Positions 11,936 to 24,700 of a stretch of DNA of 64,000 nucleotides are shown here, in pieces (position 1 is the first letter of the stretch; the number at the start of each line of letters is the position of its first letter). The translations under genes and the position numbers were made by a program. The notes under the pieces are model-generated. The model saw nothing but the letters and a program-made list of their open reading frames with translations. It was not told the DNA's origin and ran no database searches. Origin of the DNA: Urechis unicinctus (Eukaryota > Annelida > Polychaeta > Xenopneusta > Urechidae); contig CM067349.1 in the NCBI GenBank assembly GCA_034190875.2, forward strand, positions 34,781,071-34,845,070. Direction: 5' to 3'.

Positions 11936-13183
11936 GGTGGAATTCTAAAAATTACTTGTGTGTATTTGTCCGACCCGAGTTACGATTTACACATTTTGTT
12001 GTAATATGCTGTGGCCCTCAGAAACAACGTTAAGCCTAATTGTTTTGCATTTTATCGCGAAAGAGGACAATCACCACCCCCTTGACTGCCTGATGTCTTT
12101 CAGGATCGAGCAACTTATATATCACTCTGGGAACAGACTAATAATTTGTAAATGCAGTGCACAGGAAGATGGGATCAAAGTGATTGGCATTTATATTATG
12201 GATAAAAATCAATCACGGAGTCAGTGCTTCTTATAATTTGCGCTAATGCAGCCTGGGTTTTCATGGAACAAAGCAATGATTACATGCTGAAGATAATGAG
12301 AACGGTGGTGGTCACAAATAATTGTTGTAGAAAGAAATATTGTTTCTAGATGAGTTAAGTATTGAATATATGGAAGCGGCACATATGCTGATAGCTCAAG
12401 CGCTGGATTGTTCAAGGTATTTACCACTATTCAAGCAAATGTATGGACAGCAATAATGCTATGGGATTCAAATTATCCCTCCACAATTTAGGTTTAGGGT
12501 CATATTGCTTGCATGATTCAAACGTAAATGCTGTACAAAGCATTCACGCTGTAGTATATTTCTATCTAATACATTATATTTGACCATAAAAAGATTGTTT
12601 TTTGAAGTCATTGATGAGTAGCTCTTACGCGGGCGTCATTGAGGTTAATCGGCATGTCAGCAAATTCGACTATACATCAATGCAGTTTTTTTCAATATGT
12701 TTACAGCGCAATTATCCGCTTACTTTCATTATATAACAGCTTTATCATGCTGATTACAAGCAATCGACAAAACATTTCCCATGTATGTAATGTTGACAAC
12801 CATACTATAATTTTCACCGAATGTGCGTGAGTTAAATGCTACTTTCGGTCTTTAAAACTATTCATCGCATATAGCAAAGAGCGAATTATTACCCAGGGAC
12901 CATGCTTTGTGAATGGCTTCACCTTAGCCGAATCACAAAAATACATAAGATAGATGCGATTATTCATGAATCGCATTGGATCGTATATTGTTAATTAATA
13001 GTGTTACTTTTGCGTTTAGGGCCTACCGTTGTACGTCGCTGCCGCTCTGGACGTAACCTAGATTTACATCATTACACCATTGGCACATACACTTCATGAT
13101 AGCAACACTGTACCTATAGTACCGATGTACATGTAATGCAATGTTTAAAACATGCTGCAGCTATAGAATATTTTTGACAAATG
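11936..13183. other. A-only segment of about 1.25 kb
   Basis: Block B joins 'cttagcgtta' directly to the equivalent of 13,184, so this stretch is either an insertion in A or a deletion in B. No terminal repeats or clear target duplication were seen. Its length is close to that of the satellite unit at 27,351, but the sequences do not match by eye. No gene was seen. Confidence 0.6.
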
Positions 13184-14600
13184 TAAAACAGAAAAGTGGC
13201 TATTAGAAATAGATTGGGATACAAGTGGTGCCGAAGTTAATCCTGTTGACATAACTATTGGTAGGGCTTTGTAATATATCACATTATCTTCTTTCTGCTT
13301 CCGAAATGTCAGTCTATTTAAAGACCCTGTCAAACGCATGATTTGTCACATTACACATCGGCACGTGAATCGCAGAGTTGAAAGTTGTTCAGTATGCTAA
13401 CGTGGTGTACATTATGATTTTCAATAAGATAATTGTGGATTTGCCTATCATTTAATTTCGTTGGGAGTCACTGACAGTACCACCAGCATTATATTTGCAC
13501 AAGCTACATACATCAAACATTTATATAATTTGATGGATGTCAGGTCATTAGTAAGTGATTGCCGTTAGACATTACAGGCAGTGTCAAATCACAATATTAA
13601 ACATCGCTGGAGCGTTCGTTAACCACAAAGTAATTTTCACATTTCACTTTAGTTCTCTAAATTGTTTATGTAGCTTGGCAGCTGCCACAGTAGTAAATTT
13701 ATGGTAATTATCGTTTAATCAGTGCATTGGAGGAGGAAGCTACGAGGTTCTTCCTGGAATGAGAACTAATTTTGCAAAATAAGCCCGATATATGTTTTGC
13801 TTATTAAGTGCGGAATAAGTTCTTATATCGCAGCAGTCACAACATAATTCGAAGTAAATGATGAATAATGATAATTTTATGCGTTGAGCTTAGGCATTGC
13901 TCTCGTATATGTTACGATGCCAAAGAAAAACATGGCATCATTCATTGACCATTTACGACACATTAAATGGTGATATATCCAGTCATTCTCCTTAATGCAA
14001 AAATGAGTGAACACGTTGAAGCGGTGAGTTGAATTGCTGTAGAGAGCGTTCGAAGCTTGGTCGCAAAAAAAGATATGAATTAAACCTACGTTGAACGGCG
14101 TATAGAGCCATCAAATGTCCTACCAGTTGTCGTACTAATTGTCTAATAATTGCTACATATGTCTCTTGTTACTTTCCTTATACGCAAATTCCTACGCAAG
14201 TAGCGCAGTTGATGCTACTGAATCAGACTTAATATCGATATATTTGCAGGTTTTTATGGCAAAGGCAGAGACATAAGCGGTCACTAGTTAGTTGACTGAA
14301 TATCTAGTGTGCTCATCACATAAGGGCAAAGAACAATGGAGCTTCTGGTTTAATTTTCATGTAAGCGCAAGCAGATTGCAGAGCGGTTTGATGAGTATCC
14401 AAGCGTACTGCTTAATCAAACCGGTATTTGCAATGCAAAAGCATTCTGTGGATCAAATGGCCATTTGAGATTGGGTCCTATCGATGTCTTATGTATGCGT
14501 AAGACATCAAACGATGCGCGATGCAATCAGTATCTGGTAGCTAAAAAAGTGCATTTTACCGCTTACCTGCATTTTACTAGATCAAGAGGCCATGATCATA
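13184..14600. other. A/B-shared block, no gene seen
   Basis: Positions 13,184-14,118 pair with 53,285-54,205, and 14,118 onward with 57,150 onward. The breakpoint, at 'gccatcaaatg' then 'aattgtctaataattgctac', is where B carries almost 3 kb extra. No coding signal was seen. Confidence 0.65.
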
Positions 14601-14950
14601 TTTGCAACATTTTAAGACAAGCAAAAGTCCGACGATTTCAACTTGTCTCTCCTATTCATTTATACTTTGACAAATTGTTGATTGGTAAATGCAATCATTC
14701 TCGGGCATCAATGCACCATATATTTGTTATTTGCCCGCACACAACCGCTTCCTTGGGTTATACTGCGAAGAAATTGGCCATTCACATTTGCAACAAGATA
14801 AGCTTTAAAAATTCCGACGATTTCAATTGTCTCTCCTATTCATTTATATTTTATAAATATTGTTGATTGGTAAATACAATGTAGATTGGGCATCAATGAC
14901 GACCATATATTTGTTATTTTGCCCCGCACACAATAAAGGCTTGAAATGGG
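14601..14950 (+). repeat. Two-copy tandem duplication, period about 175 bp
   Basis: The series 'ccgacgatttcaacttgtct', 'cctattcatttata', 'gttgattggtaaat' and 'accatatatttgttatt' occurs at about 14,630 and again at about 14,813. Block B has only one copy (57,780-57,930), so the duplication happened in A after the block duplication. A 133-codon plus-strand frame (14,465-14,866) spans it and is an accident of the duplication. Confidence 0.88.
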
Positions 14951-14977
14951 GTTATCACCTATAAATATATATATAAT

Positions 14978-15330
14978 ACACACACACACACACACACAGA
15001 GAGATAGATATAGAGAGAGAGAGAGATAGATATATATATATATAGAGATATAGAGAGAGAGAGAGAGAGATAGAGAGAGAGAGAGATATAGAGAGATATA
15101 TAGATAGAGAGATATAGATAGAGAGAGATATATATAGAGAGAGAGAGAGAGAGAGATATAGAGATATAGATATCTCTCTATAGAGAGAGAGAGATAGAGA
15201 GAGATATATATCTATATATCTATATAGAGAGATATATATACAGAGAGAGATGTCTCCCTATCTCTATCTAGATATAGGAGATCTTCAGATTTCCATATGT
15301 ATAGAGGAAACAGAGAGAGATATATAGATC
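14978..15330. repeat. Composite (AC)n / (GA)n-(GATA) simple-sequence tract
   Basis: (AC)n at 14,978-14,998 passes directly into about 330 bp of purine-rich GA, GATA and TATA mixtures with small internal palindromes such as 'gatatctctctatagagaga' around 15,168-15,187. It sits where block B instead has about 1.4 kb of other sequence (57,946-59,381). Confidence 0.93.
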
Positions 15331-15362
15331 TATATACATATATATATATATATCTATATATA

Positions 15363-15453
<91 letters not shown>
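15331..15453. repeat. (TA)n microsatellite
   Basis: About 123 bp of TA with TATC interruptions at the left. A shorter TA tract occupies the equivalent place in block B (59,382-59,429), again a little upstream of 'taattgcctacgtta'. Confidence 0.97.
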
Positions 15454-15458
<5 letters not shown>

Positions 15459-15999
15459 AATATATTTATATGGCTACTTTGCGTATGGCAGCACAGACAC
15501 GGAACTACTGTTCTCGGTTGGCGTCGCGTAATTGCCTACGTTAATCGGTGCATGTTTGAGAGAACGTTATACTTTCTGTCATACAAATTGCACTAGTAAA
15601 TTACAAAATGAGCCGGAGTGCATCGTTCCTCATAATCCCCGATGAAAAATCACCAATCTGTTCATAACTGTGCCAGAGATACACTAGGGTCTTCCGATCG
15701 AGATTAGCTGCTGCATCAAGGAAGATTAATGCATCACGCTAAAACGTTACCACTACCAGTTGTTACGCACAATGAGTGATACGATTTTTGTACAACTTTT
15801 TTATTTGCAATTGGAATGAACGGTGCTGATTTTGCCGATAGAGATTCATTGGACATAAGAAAAATGTGCTTTGTTCAATACATAATGCAAAAAAAGCTAA
15901 ATGATCGGGTTAGACAGCTGCGTGTGTGAGAGGAGTAATTGTTTTATTTCCTGGACAAGACCCGATTGCTATACATTAATAAATTCTACCATCAATCTA
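15454..15999 (+). repeat. Segment containing dispersed repeat R5
   Basis: Positions about 15,640-15,760 match 52,265-52,370: 'atcaccaatctgttcataac' here and 'catcaatctgatcataactg' there, then 'gccagagatacactagggtc' and its counterpart. The collinear position in block B lacks this stretch, so a piece has moved or been kept differentially. The remainder of the interval shows no gene. Confidence 0.55.
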
Positions 16000-16950
16000 T
16001 GGTTGGTCTAATTACATTCCTGTTTTCTATATAATGAGAAAATGAAAATATCTTGGCAGCACAAGCTGATACAATCTTCGTCGGAAAAAGATTGTTGCTT
16101 CATGTACACCTCTGAGGCTTTTAGATAAAGAACTGTTATGATATTAAACATTAACCATGATCAACAATAATATATTCGATTGTTATGTTCACCTCGGATA
16201 CGACACAATTTCACTATTGATGTCTTAATGATAAGGGACGGTTATACATACGTTTGAGAATAGCCCTGGCGGGCGCATTCATTTGATTGAAATATTCATG
16301 AATGTAGCCATATGAGTATCAAAAGGTCGCAGCGGCTAAGTTGCCATCGCAGATGAAAAAAAATATCATCAAATGGAGTGGATTGTTATGCAACCTAAAG
16401 CCTTTATATATTCGATGACAATATTTGGAAATGGGACTACCAAGGTATGGAAGGGAAGAATACTGATATGTCACATTCATGAACAGAAAGCACGTAATGG
16501 TACGTTTACGGTCACTGTCAGCAAAGATGAGCCAGGTTGAGATTGGTTTTCTACAAAGAGAGTAAGACCTTCCTTTTTCTCTGTTGTTGATCGATGAAGG
16601 CTGAAACGCCAGGCCAACAAGCGACCTTGACATCTAGTGAGTAGAGGGTCACGATGCAGAAAAAATCTATATGGCCAACATAATTGATACTGGGTGAGTT
16701 CAATCACAGTTGAATCTACCCTGTTATCCGCCATAACTTTGCATGGGTAAACATGTGGTACAATTAGTTAGTTATATGGGGATGAGAAGGGGTTTGAGGA
16801 TAAACATCGTATCAAGAATGTGATAACCGCGTTTGCAATTCATCAACCGCATTGCCCCCATCATCAAAGGGTTATGCCATGCAATTGTACTTACGATTGC
16901 AGAACTGTGCCCTAATTGAAGGACGAATGCACCCGTATCCATGTTGAGTG
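16000..16950 (+). repeat. Dispersed repeat R2, copy 1
   Basis: R2 occurs twice in A (here and 20,400) and twice in B (59,450 and 62,440). Shared landmarks are 'atgtcttaatgataagggac', 'gattggttttctacaaag', 'gttgttgatcgatgaaggct', 'tccgccataactttgcatgg' and 'gtgataaccgcg' or its equivalent. Copy 1 pairs more closely with 59,450 and copy 2 with 62,440, so the pair existed before the block duplication. Minus-strand frames across it (104 and 85 codons, 16,319-16,734) are disrupted in the other copies. The family was not recognised. Confidence 0.78.
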
Positions 16951-17401
16951 AATGTACAAAAGGAAAGTAGGAGCTCGATGAAAGGCGTATATCCGCCTGG
17001 TCAGATAAATTATGGCTTTAATTATCAGACAATGGTAATAGCTATAAAAATTAAACGGAATATTTGTGGATAGCTAGCAGGGTTTCCAAAGAATAATAGT
17101 CGAGGTCCATTGCAAAGGTATTCATAATTATGAGTACATATGTGTTGGAATGAACAGTTGTAATTAATGCTTTTATAACATCCAAATTAGATTACAGCAT
17201 GTGCAGAACACTGATATCACCACGCCGGTCTTGCAAGATCCACATTAGCAGCATGTGAAATAACGTGACACTGTTCACATTATCCTTCTTGTTTTGTGAG
17301 CGATGAAGAATACAACAGAAGATTGCACCAGTAAGCTAATCTCTTCCTGCCGACCAGCGCGATAAATGTAGCTGAGACGATTAGTGGCCACCGTATCTGG
17401 G
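16951..17401. other. A/B-shared segment between R2 and R3, no gene seen
   Basis: Pairs with about 60,320-60,860. Block B carries about 130 bp extra (around 60,705-60,835) that resembles 6,660-6,800 in A, including 'aatagagttat'-type and 'catggaaataaag'-type phrases. The short minus-strand frames found here and in B (102 codons at 60,426-60,734) do not correspond to each other. Confidence 0.5.
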
Positions 17402-17428
17402 TGGGGCGGGGAGGTTGGTGGGTTAGGG
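17402..17428 (+). other. Potential G-quadruplex motif, copy 2
   Basis: G-runs GGGG, GGGG, GGG and GGG with loops of 1, 8 and 3 bases; the middle loop is slightly long for a standard quadruplex rule and itself contains GG pairs. Block B has the cleaner form at 60,862. Confidence 0.55.
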
Positions 17429-17439
17429 AGGATCAGAAC

Positions 17440-17989
17440 ACCCAAGACTGCTGCTGACAAAGCTTTGCAGCAGCCGCACATCGTCTGTTAAATAACACCT
17501 GGTATATCTTCATTTGTCTTGAGAGGGAGTTTGGTCTTTATACTGGCGCTGCAACATTTGCGACAGTACATTACTTCAGCGCCTCGATTTATATGGCATG
17601 CGAAATACAACATTTACTATTCAGCGTATACCTTCTCTGAAGACCTTCTTTGTAAGATATACTCACAGTATATATGATTATGTGAATCATTTTGAATCGA
17701 GTTTGCTCATATACAAGGGGGAAGCATTTTAAAAGGACTAGGGACATCAGCTATTTGTGTTATTATAACCAGCGGACTTTGATGCGCTATTCGACCATGT
17801 CCGCAAATCATCAAATATAGCCCCCAATAGAATTATGGAAGGTGTTGCATTTTTTGAGATTGTGTTATTGCAATGCATTTCCTGTCATTTGAAATCAGAT
17901 TAATCATAACTGCTACGCAGCTCCTCAAATAAACATTTTGCTGCCTGTATACATGCAACTTGAACACATAAGACGCAATAAACATGGAC
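17440..17989 (+). repeat. Dispersed repeat R3, copy 2
   Basis: Matches 6,841-7,440 through 'gcgcctcgattta', 'aagatatactcacagtatat', 'gattatgtgaat', 'ggactagggacat' and 'attgcaatgcattt'. Block B has lost about 690 bp here (equivalent of 17,495-18,183), joined at an 'acac' shared by both ends. Confidence 0.7.
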
Positions 17990-18830
17990 GCAATAACGTG
18001 CCGAAACAATCCTCCACTTGAACGTTAACGAAGCACCAAAACATCATAGAGTCTAGTTAGCAGACTGCAGTTGAAAAGTGCGAATGGGTTAAGAGCTTAT
18101 TAAGAACAAACATGGAATGGCCAATTACGGAGATATATTGCTGGTTTGCTGGTCACAAAACCTAATTATGTGGCGAATAGCCTCACACAAACACGAGTTT
18201 GACATCGAGTCGGCGCACATATGGAGTACTTGATCCGATAAAATATGCAATTCGGTTGCATTTGAGACAATGATAATAGAAACGATAGATGCGTTCATAT
18301 CATGTTAAAATCACCTACGGCAGATAAAACATACGCGTCAACAGTATTCGTGTGTGTCAGTGTGGAATCACCTGGAATGAAGACGGTATTCCACGAACCA
18401 CCTTTAAAACTGATAGACACACTTGCGCAATATTCAAGGGATCATCGCTCGTCACTACATGCAGCATCTGGGAAATGATACTCTCCAGTTGGAGACATTT
18501 TCAATGCAAGGCTATAAGGTACTTGTGCATACATACACGGAGCAACTCAATCTACTTCCAGTTGCATAACGTTGCTTTGAGCAACTTCGCAGCAGTTGTT
18601 CATTTTCACGACACCAATTTTGAACAGAAAGATGACAAGGGACTTTAACAAGACTCGAAACGGCTCAACATCTGTCAAATTAAGATCACCACAGCACCAT
18701 TTGTCTATATCAATTGAGGATCTTGTATAACAATATTCAATTTGAGTTGACTCATGTTCAATGTATGGTAATATCGCAACCAAAACTAGCTGACAGATGC
18801 ACGGAGTATAACATGAGACTGACTTTTACA
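17990..18830 (+). repeat. Dispersed repeat R1, copy d
   Basis: Carries 'gttgaaaagtgcgaatgggt', 'taagaacaaacatggaatgg', 'ctaattatgtggcgaatag', 'aattcggttgcatttgagac' and 'aatcacctggaatgaagac'. Only 18,184-18,345 survives in block B (60,958-61,125). Confidence 0.75.
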
Positions 18831-20089
18831 TTCATCTGCTGCAGCACACAGATAAAGATGCAGATGGTGAACGATAATAGCAACTGCCACTCTAGAATCT
18901 AGTTGTGTTGATTGGCTTAACAAATAATAACATCTGAGAAAAATGTTTTCTCTTGCACCAGAGGAGGTAGATGTCGCCTGGCTGACGCATAGTAACACGA
19001 TTACCAGCAGTAACTCATCATTACTCTTGGCACACTTAGACGACAATTTCAATTATCTACCAAGGCAGCAAGCACATTATATTATACAAGCTGGTGACTG
19101 CGGAAGGTTTTTACATGTATTTAAATTAAGCTGCACAAATACGTAAGAAGAAACACGCAAGTATAGAAGAAAGTCATATAATCAAGATGGTATTGACTGA
19201 AGTATGTAAATTGTACCGGCATTTGTAAAATGATAAACATAATAGCGCACATAGAATACAGCAATCAAATTTGTTAATGGAAAATTGTCAGGTATTCGGT
19301 TGCGCTGATTAATGACCTTCGCATTAACTGGCAAGCATCATGTGCTTATGGGACATCTTAAGTCCAATTGATGAACCCGTGTACAGTATTAGATAACGAT
19401 CTGTTCTGATTGGGTTGCGTTCTTTGGTCTAAATGCTAATTCATAACCCTTATCCATAGAAGTGTATTTACATGAATCAGTATTTTGCCATCATACCACG
19501 AACACTTACGTTTGCTGATGGACACTTTTGTTGAACATAGATGAAAACATAGCTATTTACCTTGATATATAGACCGTCAATAGATCCGCCAGTCAAAATC
19601 GTCAGCATATATTCGTTGACGCATTCAACCTGCCTATAATCTACACATAAGTGTCAACTTAGTGTCTAAATATATTCATGCGTGACATGTAAAATCGAAA
19701 CTGCGTTGATATAAACACGTTTATGATATTCCGCGTTTTGAAACATCGGCATTGCGAGTATATAATGGACTGTACATTATACGACTCGATCACCCCTGTT
19801 TACTAGATTTAAGTTGAACAGCTTTGATTTGAGCCATTTGATAAGGGTAGCATATTTCAACGATAGCACAATTTTGCATAGAAAAATAACAAATGATTTT
19901 TAAAAGAATTTAAGAAATCAGGTCAAAACCTTTATACAAGTTCCGAATTGAGCATTGCACTCATTTTATGTGGCATCAACAGTGATCACATCGCATGCTA
20001 CTCATTCACCTTGACAATGAGACAAACCCAAATTGTGCAATTTTGCAAATGATAATTCAAATCAACATCATAATGGTTATTGGTTGTGG
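18831..20089. other. A-only segment, no gene seen
   Basis: There is no clear match in block B, which has about 1.1 kb of unrelated sequence at this point. Short frames (60-90 codons, both strands around 18,780-19,150) overlap each other and show no motifs. Confidence 0.5.
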
Positions 20090-20399
20090 TACGACGCTAG
20101 GATAATTTGATTGAATGGTTGAAATCCTGAATAAATCATATGAAATTTATCTCAGACATCGAACGAGGTTGATGCATGGAACAGTCTTTCTTCTCTCCTA
20201 ATTCCTCTACATAATATCACAAATGAAGAATATCTTTAAGACGAGGAGATTTTTCCAATGCCAATCGGGATAAATGGCTCCTTTGTGTGTGCAGCCATGC
20301 AGCATCTTTGAAAGTAAATAGCACAGAGGCTGGAAGTGTGGCCATGGGCTCACTTAACATGTAGACTGGAAAGAATATGAACCGAAGTGATAACATTCC
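20090..20399 (+). other. A/B-shared segment, no gene seen
   Basis: Pairs with 62,215-62,440; 'gcagccatgcagcatctttg' and 'agccatgggctcactt' type phrases are nearly identical in both. No coding frame is conserved. Confidence 0.65.
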
Positions 20400-21310
20400 G
20401 GACTATTATATGATGTCAAAAGGAAAATATCCTGGCATTGGAAGAACCATTCTAGTTAAGAAAGATTGGTGATTCCTGTACAGCAGAGTAGTTTGTACTT
20501 AAAGAAACAGGCACTATGGCCAACAACAATCTTATGTTTGCCTTCAATACGACATATTTTACACTTAATGTCTTCACGATGAGGGACCCTAATGCATTCG
20601 TCTTAGATAGGTGCATTTTCCCCCAGGCGGCCGATTCGGCGGGGTTGCCACTCGTACAATTGAAATATTTATGAGCGTGGTCACATGACCATCAAGATGT
20701 CACATCAGCTAAAATGCCATCGTAGATGCCAACTATCATAAAAAGTCATAGACTGGAATGGAATGATATGAACCTTGTAGCATATCTATATTCGAACTCA
20801 TAGCTGACGATGTTTTTGATGGGAGTAGAAAGTGAATGATTTGAAAGGGATGAATATTTATATCTTACGATATATGAACAGAAAATACGTTATGGTGCGT
20901 TTACTTTAATTGACAATAAAATATAGTCAGGGTGGGATTGATTTTCTACAAGGAAAGTGCCACCTTTTTGGTCGCTGTTGTTGATCGATGAAGGCCGAAG
21001 AATAGTCTGCAGAGGATCACAGTTTGTATTATGCCAGAAAATCAATATGGCCTTAGATATCCATATCGAATGGCTTCTGAAATCTTTAATCGCAGAAAGT
21101 ATTCCTAATCTATAATAAGATATCACAAAATACAAATTTGTACATTTACCCTTTTCTCCGCCTTAACTTTGCATGGGTTAATATATGTGGTGCAATGAGG
21201 TAGGTAAATAGGGGGTGTGAGAGGATGGGAGGATAAAACATGTTTCCCACGATGTGATGTCTGCATTCTCTATTCAACAACCATCATGTGTATGTCATAA
21301 TTTAAAGACG
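20400..21310 (+). repeat. Dispersed repeat R2, copy 2
   Basis: Paired with 62,440-63,200 in block B and more distantly with 16,000-16,950. It has 'cccccaggcggcc' and 'aagtcagggtgggattgatt' type phrases specific to this subtype. An 81-codon minus frame (20,890-21,135) has a 69-codon partner in B (62,848-63,057), but B carries an extra segment inside, so coding is unlikely. Confidence 0.78.
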
Positions 21311-21720
21311 AATGCACCCTTATAACCCACGCTTGGTGAATGTACATTAGTAATGATGGAGATAATTACTATTGTGCCAAATTGTTGTAACCATCGTTTT
21401 ATCCTAAAGTCTAATGGCTCGCATCAATGCCGAAACCTCAATGATATTTACAAAAGAGGTACGCGCAGGGTATAGAGCAAGCAGTGAAATTTTCAATCTC
21501 TACAAAATAAGTTAAAACGAGGCTTATTTTACAAATGCCCCAGAAGCTTTTAAGCCGAGATGCATTTATATCAATGTTTATTTTGTTTTACCAACTGAAG
21601 CCATCATTACACATAGAGGTTTATTTTGTAAGTCATCGAGTTTTTAGATATATCATGCATGTTTACATATCAATCATTCGCTTTTTTTGTAATATTCACC
21701 AAAGCACCACATTTATGAAT
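21311..21720. other. Right end of block A
   Basis: Positions 21,427-21,700 pair with 63,205-63,545 ('gaggtttattttgtaagtca' in both). The same phrase family appears at 27,090-27,160, next to the satellite array. Beyond about 21,700 the A/B match stops. Confidence 0.65.
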
Positions 21721-24700
21721 ATGTTACCATAGAAGAATACTTAGAAAATCACAAGATTTCCAAGGATCCTTTTGATCCGCAGTGAGCTATTTACAATGCA
21801 AATGTATTCTATTGGTCATATGGTCCTTGGAGATAGTCAAATGGAGTTGATTTGTTGCAGAAGATATGCGCTTTGCATCGCAGTTTGTGTGTTATCTGGT
21901 TTCAAATACCGGCTGATTATTAGAAGCATCAATTTATGTAATTACCTGACATGCATTCGGGAAAATGAATAGTAAACTTTTGAATATCGATAAGTAAACA
22001 GGCATGGTGGCCTAACATATGCCTGACTTGCTATATTTTACCTGTTTACTGAGTATATCATTCGGAAGTACTACAATAGCCTTGATGTAGAGATCTTTTG
22101 CAGTCCCTTACTTGATTACCATCCCGAACAGGTGATGAACGGTGAAGCATAGCAGGGACACACATACGTATGAGAGCTAATGTGGAATTCAACTCATCAT
22201 TAGAGGGTGACCCTATGAAAGCGTTTTGCCGATTTGTCGATGGCGATCATTAGATTGATTTGTCGGTAAGATCACCATCTTACATGTGTCTTGACGGTTA
22301 CCGCTGACGATAGAGTTAATACGATGTCACAAGTTCAGATAATGCGGGGATGCAGCCTATATGCACGTTTAGACAACCGATCTCATGATGTGACGACAAA
22401 GTCGATGCGGCAATGACGATATGACAACATTTACAATAAGGTGACGAGCGGAGGACCGTGGATCAGGTAAAAACATAGCACAATGCTGAGCACATACATG
22501 CACAAATACATAGACAAAGATACACATACATGATTTAAGCCATATAAATGTAAATGCAGATATTCAACATGGGGCATTCCCGGGGATGTATATGGCATAT
22601 CAAGAATATTCGCTGGTATTACAGTTTAGCGAGTGCTATCGCAGGGGGCTTTGACGCTTATTTACGGAGAGACATATCAGTCTAATGGGAAGTACATCAG
22701 GTCGCAGTTCCAAAGGAGTGTCTCAAAGTGGCAAATATTGTTCGGTGTGATAATAGTAAGCAAGGTTAGATTACGTTCCTAGCTAATACACATAACTCCT
22801 GGCTTTGAAAGCATAGCCTTAACGATTCCTTGCAGAGATCGTTATCAAGACAGTAGTGCTATCGTTCTTTGATCTGCCCAGTTACAAGCTTGATTATACA
22901 TTAGCCGTTCAACAATATGGCTGTCAGAACAACACGCCCATTTCCGTCCAGGTATGCCAGCCGCCATAACGCAACAGGCTTACCCGACACACCTGTTGAC
23001 ACGCCTACATTCTTTTAGGGCCTTTAATCACGATCAAAGCTTCCATGCAAGCTTCATATGTCAGCAAATTGTTCTCTCACATGCCTGATAGGCACTGTTG
23101 GAGCTATACTATATCGCACCATGTGGACAAGGCAATGAATAGCCCATCGTACTTAAAGGAGTCGTACATATTGCATTTATATTTTTTCTATGAAACTGCA
23201 CCTGTACACAACCCAACAAGTTATCTGCGCCGAAGAATTTATGCATGCACATATATAGTACACAATGATGAGGGCATATAATTTAGCCTCACAACGGAAT
23301 GCGCCAATATATATTACATATATCCCACAAACATCACCGAACAGCGAAAAGTTCAATATGACAGACCAAAAAGCGAACTTGGTGACGTTAAGGTAGCGTC
23401 GGCATAACACCAAGTCGGATGTAGCCAGCTAAAGCTGTGTGATCGGTCACCGTCATGTTGGAGTCAGTAATCAATAAATCAGTTCTCAATCGTAGTTTGA
23501 CAGAAAATACTTAAGATTTATATACGATGAGCAACAGGCGTGCCGGGATTGGAGATGCGAGTGGGACAATAACACATTCGCGTGAGCTATTAAATGCAGT
23601 CAAATCAAGAGTTTCCTATGGAGACTACATTTACTCCGTTACACGTATCGTATTCTATCGCATGATCAATCTGTGTGTACAATGTAAGCATTTACCATGA
23701 TACATTGAGGTAATACCGATGTTGTCCTTGACATCTCGTATTAGTAAAGCCATATATTACACGTACAATACTCAGTATGACATCATTGCCGATAAAGCAT
23801 TTGTTTTATGATCTATACAAATCAATTCAAGTGGAGCTTGGTTTTGCTGACGCAAGCTTCTGAGTTCAGTAACACAGACTATTGCATACAATATATTGAC
23901 TATTTTATCATTGCCGTTTTGAGCAAGTCCTTTTGTCTGGAACCTAGTGCTCGGAGATAGTAGACAGAATTCAAAAAGCTCCTGTAATTTGTCTCGAAAC
24001 GGGAAACATGTATGAAAGAATAGGCAATGTTGTCATTGCGCGGTGGTTTTGCGAGAAGGATAGCATCGGGAAGGGTATATGCACGTACGAGGCTACATCC
24101 TTTTGATAGTATGTCAGGTGTTCGTAAGCGTTTCTTATAAACAACAATATATCAGATGAACCAAAGTATTACTATTTAAGTCCAACAACCCAACATTACA
24201 ATAAATAGCTGGGGAAGCATAGCCATTACCTTCTCGTGTACATCATTGCGGGGGTATCAGCTATCGCCTTTCACGAGCTATTGTATGCAACTGATTAAGG
24301 TAGTTGTAGGAGGTTATATATATATCAATGTACTATATATAGCGAGTTACGCAGTTGCTGTATACAACTAAGCTTATTGTAAATTAACAATGAATCTAAA
24401 TCATACTATACTTATCGCATGTGATTCTTTTTACGCAGTTTATTTCAACATAAGAATGTAACTTATATCGTATCCAATGGTAATACGAGCGTTTGCACAC
24501 GACATTAATAAATTTAATTTAGGCACTCTGTTAACAATAACCACCACGCAGTTTACTATTGATGGAGAACTGAGTTCTACTGTTCAATGGCCGAAAATAT
24601 TTATCTACGATTGCAAATTATTTCTGCATTACGATTGTAGCGTTAAATAATGATAGGCTTTGGAGAACTACGCTACATCACTGGTCTTTCTTGCGTATCG

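Noticed and set aside
14465..14866. 133-codon plus-strand frame
   Set aside because: It spans a local tandem duplication absent from block B, and the corresponding B sequence does not keep the frame.
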